From Symsagittifera roscoffensis (taxonomy: Eukaryota; Xenacoelomorpha; Acoela; Convolutidae), in assembly GCF_963678635.1 (NCBI RefSeq), contig NC_087067.1, positions 932,001 through 996,000 on the forward strand: DNA of 64,000 nucleotides. Reading direction: 5' to 3'. How positions within the stretch are numbered: position 1 is the stretch's first letter; every line of letters starts with the position of its first letter. The notes beneath the pieces were generated by a model, which was not told the origin of the DNA, did no database searches, and saw only the letters and a list, made by a program, of their open reading frames with translations. Of the stretch, positions 35,768 to 45,600 are shown in pieces. The position numbers and the translations under genes are program-made.

Positions 35768-36560
35768 AAATTTACATCCTTTCTCATTCCACAAATATTT
35801 GCGTTTTTGCAGTGATTATTTTTTGCAGTAGGCATCAAGAAGTTGCCGAATCCTGACTGTATAATTCATCAAATTTGATTGTCGTTTTTTCACGCATGTT
35901 TTTGCAATTAAATGAATTTCCACTGAATTGTGTGCTGAACAAAAGTTACTATAGTGCTGATTTAAAACAATGTTTTTAAACTCTTTCTTCTTAAAACTGG
36001 TTTTATTCGGCCAAAGATGACGAGGAAAAAAGTAATTAAACTTTTCACCATTTTTATGGTGCAGTTTTTTTGCGAATTTTTGAACCAAAATCAAACGATA
36101 AAACAGTTCAATTCATTTGCTTCTAAACTAAAGAGGGAAACAGGGTCAACTGATGTAAGAACAACTAAAAGTGACCATTTATCACCTTAATTTTGAAGCA
36201 AGTGAATTGACCAAGTTTATCGATGTGATTTTGGTTCAAAATTTTGCAAAAAAAAATGCACCATAAAAAAGCTTGTGAAATTTTAAGTTGATTTTGTATT
36301 CATTATTTTTTGACCAAATATAACCGATTGAGATTAAAAACTTTGTATTAGTTCATTTCATCCATTGCTTTTAAATCAGCACTGTAGTAAGTTGTTCAGC
36401 ACAAAATAAGAAGAATTCATTTTAATCGCAAAAACAAGCGTGAAGAAAAAACAATCCAACTCGACGAATTTTATCATCAGAATTCGGCAATTTTTTGCTG
36501 CCTACTTCAAAAACATTCACTTAAAAAACCCAAATAGTTGTAAAATGGGAGATTTGTAAA
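35768..36560. mobile_element. Long foldback (inverted-repeat) element
   Basis: The two halves are imperfect reverse complements, with arms of about 340 bp around a spacer of about 85 bp near 36,112-36,196. Paired blocks from outside in: CAAATATTTG with CAAATAGTTG, GCAGTAGGCATCAAG with GCTGCCTAC, GTTGCCGAATCCTG with CAGAATTCGGCAAT, GCATGTTTTTGCAATTA with TAATCGCAAAAACAAGC, GTGTGCTGAAC with GTTCAGCAC, GTGCTGATTTAAAA with TTTTAAATCAGCAC, and ATTTTTATGGTGCA with TGCACCATAAAAAA. There is no transposase frame. The arms are visibly diverged, so this is an old MITE or foldback insertion. No clear target-site duplication was found. Confidence 0.75.
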
Positions 36561-37669
36561 AAAAAAAACAACTAATGAAAACACCCTGTGCAGTAAATTG
36601 AATCATTCTGACCGACAGTCCATTTAGCCGAAATTAGTTATTTGTTAAGCCCACTTGTTCACTCACCGTTGTTTGATTTGCCAATACGTATTAGTAGATC
36701 ATAAATTTACTAATGACAATTTGTTATTTAAATACTGAAAGATTCATTCAATAAGGATGTAAGATTGATTTGTGAAACAGGATTGATTTTTGAAGCTAAA
36801 ACTAGAAGAATCAGATAGAGGCAACAGGAAAAAAGGTTCCAGATTGAATTCACAATTTTGTTAAACGCCAATTTATTTTAAAGGGAGGCTCCGATATTAT
36901 GGTGAATAGAGAGTTATAATGTACAATTGGAGCAAATATCGCATTTGCAATTTGAGGACATACACCAATTGTACTTATATTGCTGGGAAAAGGAATTAAA
37001 TCTTACGCTAGTCTTTTCAGTTTCAGCTTTTTGATCGAGCTGTAAGGAAAATTAAGAACGACAGGAAAAGACGAATATTTATAGGGACAGTTTTTTCTCC
37101 GTTTAATTTCACTTCTCCTAAAACAACATAAATTGAGAGCAAAATAGTGGAAAAGAGATTATTGTAGAACAAATTTAAACCGGTGGTACACTTTTGTACT
37201 TTTAGTTTTAGTAGTGAAATCACACTGAAACTGAACGGTTCGCTTGGTGTATGAATATGAAAGGAAAAGAAAGTGTTAACTCTCTGAAAATATCAATATT
37301 GCACACATACCGTTCGATTCAATTCGATTTGACCAAACAACTCAACTTCCTCTCTTTTTCCCCTCTGTTAGCTTAAATCAAGTCAAGCATCCAACTGGCA
37401 TCATTTCAATAAAGAACAAAAAGTAGTTAAAAACTACAGTTTTTTTGCTTCACAGAAATATATTAATATATTGTTTTACATTTAACGGCGGAGGTTTTTA
37501 ATACAAAAGCGGAAGTTTTTCTGCAGAAAGATTCCGAGTCGAGACTTGCGCTTTATGGTTCGAACGAGGTGGGTCGAACGCATTTCAATGTTTGACTGAA
37601 AATATTTGGTCGACCGCCTTGAAAGTTGTTAGCCTGCGACAAGCTGTTGCAAAATTATAGGCTATGAAC
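36560..37669. other. Gene-free interval
   Basis: No gene or recognisable repeat is supported. The sequence is AT-rich, with short purine runs around 36,790-37,260. Confidence 0.35.
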
Positions 37670-38595
37670 CAGTAGCGGATTTGGGAGGGGGGGATTTCCT
37701 CCATCCCAGGAATTTGACACCGACGCAACCCAAAGTGTCTTACTTTGTTTTTTTCTTCAAAAATTTGTACAAAGGGCGCCTTCGGCCCCGGGTCTATTTG
37801 TAATAGAGGTGTGAAAGTACTAGAGGAGTGAAAATTTTTAGGTATGAAAGCGAGTTCAATTTTTAGGCCTCTTATCAGACTCATTTTATACTCGAGGCAG
37901 GTACCTGCTATCAGGATCCTGTCAACCTGCCTCATTCGTAGTATATATACCCCGTTCAAAACTACGTTTCTCATTCTGAAATCTTCTTCACTGGACTTCA
38001 CACTGCACTCTGGCCTGGACTTCAATCTTCAACTTCAGCCTACCAGATTTCAAAGCGAGCTGCTCCCAAGGACTCCAAACCTTGTGGCTTCAAGACCAAT
38101 TAGGGACCAATTATGACCAATTAGGGAGAACAGTTTAAGAAGTATATTTTCATTACTTGTCATGCCTACGCACTCGAAAGTTTCTGAGCAATGAATTTGA
38201 CGCAAGAATTTTTAAGTTATCAAAACTGGTAGCCCGGAAAATTTGTGCAAGTTAGTTTTGGGCAGTTGATCTCTCCAACCTACTATTTGGACCTTACTTT
38301 TTTAATTTTTTTTGTGCCAGAGTCAAATTTTTGTGTAGAAAAACAGGCTAAAAATAACGTTCTGAGTACTTTTTTAAAAACTTGACCAAAAAATTGCGTT
38401 TTTTGGCGCGCGCTCCTCCCTCAAATATAACTATATTGGCGCCAAATGCTCCTTCAGTAAATTTTTGAGGTTGGTTATCCAAAAATGCATATTGTAAAAT
38501 TATACCAAAGGGACGCCCTTTGGAAAACTTTGGCAACCAGAATTGAGGAAAATGGGCGAGGGAGCGGTCAACCTCTCTTCCTCGGCACGCTACTG
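37670..38595. mobile_element. hAT-like terminal segments bracketing foreign sequence
   Basis: The left end reads CAGTAGCGGATTTGGGAGGG and the right end, inverted, CAGTAGCGTGCCGAGG, sharing an 8-bp terminus. The right segment (about 38,340-38,595) carries TTTTTTGGCGCGCGCTCCTC, CCTCAAATATA, TATATTGGCGCC and CCAAAGGGACGCCCTTTGG. Read inverted, these align with the 53.5-kb element. The left segment includes ACAAAGGGCGCCTTCGGC. The 8 bp outside each end do not match (CTATGAAC versus AGCCTAAT). It may therefore be two fragments or an old, rearranged element. The middle (about 37,820-38,160) is unrelated and GC-richer. Confidence 0.5.
37840..38120 (+). promoter_or_regulatory. Promoter-like, GC-richer insert (possible LTR remnant)
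   Basis: GTATATATACCCC at about 37,941 is a TATA-like box. Downstream lies a C/T-rich stretch with CTTCTTCACTGGACTTCAC and repeated CTGGACTTCA near 37,990-38,030, and short repeats of GACCAATTAGGGA near 38,095-38,130. This pattern recalls an LTR promoter plus R/U5 region, but no paired LTR, primer-binding site or polyprotein is present. The 90-codon plus and 146-codon minus frames over it are unrecognisable. Confidence 0.25.
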
Positions 38596-38879
38596 AGCCT
38601 AATTGATGTCCTGAAGCAACAACAAAAAATTTAAGTTGGCAAAAGGTCAAATTTTTGAACGGTAGAAGCAGGTTAGTTCCATTTTTCATAGTTTGAGTGT
38701 ACATAAGTTCATATTTCAATCATACTTTACGATTGATCATCTTATGACCAAATCTTACGGTAAGAAAGTTTCGTTACACAAAAACACATGCCTTAACTTT
38801 GTGAATGACCAGAGTTTCTCCATTGAGGCACAAATACAAAACAAAAATGCGTCATTAGACGAAAACGATTTTTTGTTTT

Positions 38880-39215
38880 GGTGCTTGATTCTTGTTTCAA
38901 CCGCCTAGAACAAATTTCGGCATGTTTCAAAATTCTCAAGCAAGTTTAGTTATGTTTCAATTTTCCCGACGAAAATTTTGTGTTTCGACTTTCTCGACCC
39001 AACAAAAAAATGTTTTTGACTTTGTTCGACCCAGTTTAGATATATTCGATTTTCTGGATCAAAATAAGATACTTTTTGATTTTCTCGATTGTCTCGATCG
39101 ATATTTTCAAAGAATTTATTTGTTCGACTCCGCATAGTTATGGTTCAACTTTCTCAACCAAAAACGGGTATGTATCGACTTTTGCGACTTTTTCGACCAT
39201 CAAATAACAGATTAA
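38880..39215 (+). repeat. Degenerate TCGAC-type minisatellite, block 1
   Basis: Iterated blocks such as ATGTTTCAA(A/T)TTCTC, GTTTCGACTTTCTCGACC, GATTTTCTCGATTGTCTCG and GTATCGACTTTTGCGAC recur every 40-50 bp, with A/G-rich linkers like CAACAAAAAAATG. It resembles, inverted and decayed, the TCGACC-based monomers of the satellite at 42.5 kb. Confidence 0.5.
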
Positions 39216-39569
39216 ATTGGCACAAATTTATAATGTATGCTTTTCAATTGATTTTTTGTGATGATGCTTGAACTGAAAAAAAAAAGATTGAACTGAAAAA
39301 AAACAATAAGAATTCCATTTCGCTTTTAGTTTTTTTTCAAAAAAAAAACATAGTCTGAAACTGTTGAACTAAAAATTGATACTTGAGGAAAATTTGGTAG
39401 AACTTATTTTTTCTCACCGCAGGAGTCTTTGGTCTCAAAAAATTAAAGGATCCCCTTTTAAACTTTTAGTTTTGCGGTATGCAAACCTCCTCAAATGACT
39501 ATCACTGGTGTCAATTTTTCTGAGCAAGTTTTTTGCGCTGTTTCCAAGTTAAAATTTAATTAAAATAAT

Positions 39570-39735
39570 CAGATGGTTGAGTATGTTTCGATTGGGCTCG
39601 ACTTATGTTTAAGCTTTCCTAACCAAAATCAGATAGATTTCGACTGTGTTTGACTTATGCCTCGACTCTCTTGACCAAAATGGAGTATGCTCCGATTTTG
39701 TGCTCGGCTTAAAATTGTTTCTCGACCGCGCATTT
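39570..39735 (+). repeat. Degenerate TCGAC-type minisatellite, block 2
   Basis: Three or four degenerate units with GTATGTTTCGATTGGGCTCG, ACCAAAATCAGATAG, TTTCGACTGTGTTTGAC, CTCGACTCTCTTGACC and TGCTCCGATTTTGTGCTCG. Same character as the block at 38.9-39.2 kb. Confidence 0.45.
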
Positions 39736-40160
39736 CAGTCTGAAAACTGCAGTTGCTTGATTTTCAAAATTGAAACATAAGTCGGCCCAGGCTAAGAGCA
39801 TGGTTAACTCCAGTGGTACAAGTTGTGAACAAAAGCTTCTAAAATGTTTGAGAAAGTTTCTGAAATCTATCCCAATTAAAATAGAGATAACGAACTTGCT
39901 AAAAATGAAAAAAAAAACAGTTCAAAACTAACTGACTTAGTTTCAAACAATTTAGATTATTTGTAGTTCAAACACGCGTTGTGCAGATATTTTGACTTCA
40001 AAGTTTTACACTTGACTTCCACCAAATTTAATTTAAAATTTTTTACAACCCCAATTTTTTCAAAAAACTTAACTTTGATCAACAAAAACGGTCTGAAAAT
40101 AGAAACGATGTGATTTTAGTTGATTTTTTTTTCTGAATTTTTTTATTTTGTTCCTTTTTT

Positions 40161-40735
40161 CATTCTACTTTTTCCTTCTTTCCATTTTGTCGTTTTTCGT
40201 TTTTCCCCTAAGGTTTTCGATCTGAGAGAAAAACGGATCGCATTTCTTTCTCTATTGAGAGTTTTTATCTTTGAAAAACATGTAATGACCCGATGTCAGG
40301 AATTTCAAAAAAATTTAGTTTCCATTCATAGACTATTCGACCCTGATTTTTGTTCTTATGTTTTTATGTTTCGCCAAAACATTATCGTTAAAAGGGGGAA
40401 AAATTGCCCTATAAATTTTTATTGTAATAATTGCAATAAATTTTTATTGTAATAATTTTTCATTCTACTTTTTCCTTCTTTCCATTTTGTCGTTTTTCGT
40501 TTTTCCCCTAAGGTTTTTGATCTGAGAGAAAAACGGATCGCATTTCTTTCTCTATTGAGAGTTTTTATCTTTGAAAAACATTTAATGACCCGATGTCAGG
40601 AATTTCAAAAAAATTTAGTTTCCATTCATAGACTATTCGACCCTGATTTATGTTCTTATGTTTTATGTTTCGCCAAAACATTATCGTTAAAAGGGGGAAA
40701 AATTGCCCTATAAATTTTTATTGTAATAATTGCCT
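40161..40735 (+). repeat. 300-bp direct tandem duplication
   Basis: CATTCTACTTTTTCCTTC begins both copies (40,161 and 40,461, offset exactly 300). They match through CCCCTAAGG, GATCTGAGAGAAAAACGG, GACCCGATGTCAGG and AAAGGGGGAAAAATTGCCC with only a handful of differences. Copy 1 is followed by a second short AATAAATTTTTATTGTAATA tract. The 110-codon frame at 40,120-40,452 lies over copy 1 and is broken in copy 2 by a one-base loss, so it is not called. Confidence 0.88.
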
Positions 40736-40949
40736 GTTTGAATTATTCGAAATTATAAAAAAAGCTTGACATATTTGTTATGAACTTTTTGAAAAATTTA
40801 AACAAATGACTTTTCATGCCAGTTTCTCTCTTTGACTTGAAGAAAAAAATTAACTTGAGGCTAGTACTGTGTTCAAAGTTGTATATTTTTGTACTGTGTT
40901 CAAAGTTGTAGATTCGTAGACCGGCACCATCTAACGTATTCCAAATTAT

Positions 40950-41505
40950 TGTTCCGACTTTCGATACAAAATTAACGGAATATTTGTGCTCGGGGTGGGT
41001 TTTTTTTTTCTTCTGACAAATTTCGACTTTTTAACTAGCCATTTTTGACGGAATTTTTTTGATATCATTCAAAAGGTATTGTTGTCCTGAGCTTAAATTT
41101 GAAAAGATACTTCACCTGTGATCATTTTTTGTAAAGTTATGAGCGTTTAAAGATTGCCATTTTGGCCATTTTGACCAATTTGGGACAAATAACGCGCGAT
41201 ACAATTCGCGCTACTAACGCGTAAGCGGAGATTTAATCCGTCTTATAAATCGTTCCAAATTGGTTGAACGAAGCTTATTTGCCATAATTGATGTGTTACA
41301 AGGAACGAAAACTATCTTTTTGTACTTTATATCGCGTGTGGGGAGACGATTTTCATAAAAAATTTCAAATTTTAGGAAAAATTTTTTTCATTTTATTTTA
41401 TTTCGTATAATGTTTTTATGTTATTACTGCTGCTCCATAAACCTTCAAAAGCAGTCGGAACATTCAGGGATTCGCCCTGATACGAGCAGTCTTGTCCTAT
41501 TTTAT
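40950..41505 (+). repeat. Dispersed repeat family A, plus-oriented copy
   Basis: It begins TTGTTCCGACTTTCGATAC and ends GATACGAGCAGTCTTG. It is the inverted counterpart of 21,905-22,457, at nearly equal length, with shared GGAATATTTGTGCTCGG, TTGTTGTCCTGAGCTTAAAT, TAATCCGTCTTATAAATCG and GCAGTCGGAACATTCAGGG. GTTCCGACT near the left end and its inverse at about 41,454-41,461 could be short terminal inverted repeats of a roughly 510-bp element. Confidence 0.8.
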
Positions 41506-41716
41506 ATTCATTTTTAGTTTACGCCGTTTTATCATACATTTGAAATCTTAACTTATTGCACGATGAATTTGATACCAATTACTTGTGGTGCAAAGTTTGT
41601 CAAATCGATTCCCTTACTTTCCAAGGCATAGCCGTTTGGCTGCCAAACTTTTTCCCTCAATGTGACTGCAATTGAACTACTTTTTAATATGGGAAATTTT
41701 GGAATAACATGCATTT

Positions 41717-41940
41717 TGTTCCGACCATTGAAAATGGGGAGGAACTTCGCATTCCGGTGTGTTTTAATTTTGTTTCCACAAAGCAGGTACCACAAGTAAC
41801 CGTCCAATACGGTAGATTGATATACGTTATAAATGCCCTTTCAGTTGTGAACGACAAAAAAAATTAAATTTAAGAAGTTTTAAGGTTTTGATTTTTATTT
41901 CAATTTTGAGCGAGCAAAGCGATCGAGTAACGATCGTTAT
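41717..41940 (+). repeat. Dispersed repeat family B, plus-oriented copy
   Basis: It starts TTGTTCCGACCATTGAAAAT, then GGGGAGGAACTTCGC, CGGTGTGTTTTAATTTTG, GCAGGTACCACAAG, CTTTCAGTTGTGAACGAC and TTGAGCGAGCAAAGCGATCG. It begins about 210 bp after the family A copy ends. Confidence 0.65.
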
Positions 41941-42539
41941 AAAAAATATACATTTATTTTGGTTTTTTTGGCTAAATGAAATTATTTTTACTACAAAAAA
42001 AATATTGAATGCTTTTGATAATTTAGAATTTACAATTTAGTTCTTACTTGGCAATTTAGTTTTTCCAATAAAATTTAAGTTTTTGATCAAAAACGACTTA
42101 GAAGAATTTTTTGAAATGATTTTGAGTTATTTTGTTTCTTGTTTGCCGCTCTTTGTTTCTTGTTTTTAGAAACAAATGCTGTCGGTTATGTCTAATTCAC
42201 TAAGTTTCTACGCGGCTGCATAGTTCTCAATTTATACCACGCACTAAAACCGACATTTATTTGATGAAGAAAGTGATAAAATTATATATTTACTTTTTTT
42301 AATGAATATGGTCTCAAACATCTATGTTTTTGGCACAACGACCAACTCTTTTTATTTAAATTTGATTTAAGGACGAGAAAGAAGCAGTTAAGATGGAATG
42401 GTCAAAGTTAAAAAGGATAATGATAGAATGTCCCGACATCGTCTATAAAAATAAATAAAAAAAAGCATAAACGTGGCCACTTTTGTTAAGATTTTGAGTA
42501 AATAATCGTCCTCGCGTTCAAGCGAGCGACTTATGTATC

Positions 42540-42654
42540 GATGTGGTTTTGGTGGAGCAGACTCGACACATGAGTCGACCAAGGTCGATACATGAGAAGA
42601 CCAGGTACCGATATATGAAATGATCAGGGTTTGATACATGAGTCAACTAGGGTC
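42540..42654 (+). repeat. Diverged left edge of the satellite
   Basis: Five or so ~22-bp monomers with individual substitutions: CGACACATGAGTCGACCAAG, GTCGATACATGAGAAGACC, AGGTACCGATATATGAAATG, ATCAGGGTTTGATACATGAG and TCAACTAGGGTCGATAAATG. They fit a monomer of GAGTCGACCAGGG followed by TCGATACAT and have not joined the 89-bp organisation. Confidence 0.8.
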
Positions 42655-45600
42655 GATAAATGAGTCGACCAGGGTTTATACAAAGTCGATCAGGTGCCAA
42701 TACATGAGTCGACCAAGATCGAAACATAAGTCAACCAAGTGTCGATAAATGAGTCGACCAGGGTTTATACAAAGTCGATCAGGTGCCAATACATGAGTCG
42801 ACCAAGATCGGAACATAAGTCAACCAAGAGTCGATAAATGAGTCGACCAGGGTTTATACAAAGTCGATCAGGTGCCAATACATGAGTCGACCAAGATCGA
42901 AACATAAGTCAACCAAGTGTCGATAAATGAGTCGACCAGGGTTTATACAAAGTCGATCAGGTGCCAATACATGAGTCGACCAAGATCGAAACATAAGTCA
43001 ACCAAGTGTTGATAAATGAGTCGACCAGGGTTTATACAAAGTCGATCAGGTGCCAATACATGAGTCGACCAAGATGGAAACATAAGTCAACCAAGTGTCG
43101 ATAAATGAGTCGAACAGGGTTTATACAAAGTCGATCAGCTGCCAATACATGAGTCGACCAAGATCGAAACATAAGTCAACCAAGTGTCGATAAATGAGTC
43201 GACCAGGGTTTATACAAAGTCGATCAGGTGCCAATACATGAGTCGACCAAGATCGAAACATAAGTCAACCAAGTGTCGATAAATGAGTCGACCAGGGTTT
43301 ATACAAAGTCGATCAGGTGCCAATACATGAGTCGACCAAGATCGAAACATAAGACAACCAAGTGTTGATAAATGAGTCGACCAGGGTTTATACAAAGTCG
43401 ATCAGGTGCCAATACATGAGTCGACCAAGATCGAAACATAAGTCAACCAAGTGTCGATAAATGAGTCGACCAGGGTTTATACAAAGTCGATCAGGTGCCA
43501 ATACATGAGTCGATTAAGATCGAAACATAAGTCAACCAAGTGTCGATAAATGAGTCGATCAGGGTTTATACAAATTAGATCAGGTGCGAATACATGAGTC
43601 GACCAAGATCGAAACATAAGTCAACCAAGTGTCGATAAATGAGTCGACCAGGGTTTATACAAAGTCGATCAGGTGCCAATACATGAGTCGACCAAGATCG
43701 AAACATAAGTCAACCAAGTGTCGATAAATGAGTCGACCAGGGTTTAACAAATTCGATCAGGTGCCAATACATGAGTCGACCAAGATCGAAACATAAGTCA
43801 ACCAAGTGTCGATAAATGAGTCGACCAAGGTTTATACAAAGTCGATCACGTGCCAATACATGAGTCGACCAAGATCGAAACATAAGTCAACCAAGTGTCG
43901 ATAAATGAGTCGACCAGGGTTTATACAAAGTCGATCAGGTGCCAATACATGAGTCGACCAAGATCGAAACATAAGTCAACCAAGTGTCGGTAAATGAGTC
44001 GACCAGGGTTTATACAAAGTCGATCAGGTGCCAATACATGAGTCGACCAAGATCGAAACATAAGTCAACCAAGTGTCGATAAATGAGTCGACCAGGGTTT
44101 ATACAAAGTCGATCAGGTGCCAATACATGAGTCGACCAAGATCGAAACATAAGTCAACCAAGTGTCGATAAATGAGTCGACCAGGGTTTATTCAAAGTCG
44201 ATCAGGTGCCAATACATGAGTCGATTAAGATCGAAACATAAGTCAACCAAGTGTCGATAAATGAGTCGACCAGGGTTTATACAAAGTCGATCAGGTGCCA
44301 ATACATGAGTCGACCAAGATCGAAACATAAGTCAACCAAGTGTCGATAAATGAGTCGACCAGGGTTTATACAAAGTCGATCAGGGGCCAATACATGAGTC
44401 GACCAAGATCGAAACATAAGTCAACCAAGTGTCGATAAATGAGTCGACCAGGGTTTATACAAAGTCGATCAGGTGCCAATACATGAGTCGACCAAGATCG
44501 AAACATAAGTCAACCAAGTGTCGATAAATGAGTCGACCATGGTTTATACAAAGTCGATCAGGTGCCAATACATGAGTCGACCAAGATCGAAACATAAGTC
44601 AACCAAGTGTCGATAAATGAGTCGACCAGGGTTTATACAAAGTCGATCAGGTGCCAATACATGAGTCGACCAAGATCGAAACATAAGTCAACCAAGTGTC
44701 GATAAATGAGTCGACCAGGGTTTATACAAAGTCGATCAGGTGCCAATACATGAGTCGACCAAGATGGAAACATAAGTCAACCAAGTGTCGATAAATGAGT
44801 CGAACAGGGTTTATACAAAATCGATCAGCTGCCAATACATGAGACGACCAAGATCGAAACATAAGTCAACCAAGTGTCGAGAAATGAGTCGACCAGGGTT
44901 TATACAAAGTCGATCAGGTGCCAATACATGAGTCGACCAAGATCGAAACATAAGTCAACCAAGTGTCGATAAATGAGTCGACCAGGGTTTATACAAAGTC
45001 GATCAGGTGCCAATACATGAGTCGATTAAGATCGAAACATAAGTCAACCAAGTGTCGATAAATGAGTCGACCAGGGTTTATACAAAGTCGATCAGGTGCC
45101 AATACATGAGTCGACCAAGATCGAAACATAAGTCAACCAAGTGTCGATAAATGAGTCGACCAGGGTTTATACAAAGTCGATCAGGTGCCAATACATGAGT
45201 CGACCAAGATCGAAACATAAGTCAACCAAGTGTCGATAAATGAGTCGACCAGGGTTTATACAAATTCGATCAGGTGCCAATACATGAGTCGATCAAGATC
45301 GAAACATAAGTCAACCAAGTGTCGATAAATGAGTCGACCAGGGTTTATACAAAGTCGATCACGTGCCAATACATGAGTCGACCAAGATCGAAACATAAGT
45401 CAACCAAGTGTCGATAAATGAGTCGACCAGGGTTTATACAAAGTCGATCAGGTGCCAATACATGAGTCGACCAAGATCGAAACATAAGTCAACCAAGTGT
45501 CGATAAATGAGTCGACCAGGGTTTATACAAAGTCGATCAGGTGCCAATACATGAGTCGACCAAGATCGAAACATAAGTCAACCAAGTGTCGATAAATGAG

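Noticed and set aside
37585-38025. 146-codon minus-strand frame
   Set aside because: It crosses the boundary of a hAT-like terminus and unrelated insert, and matches no family I know.
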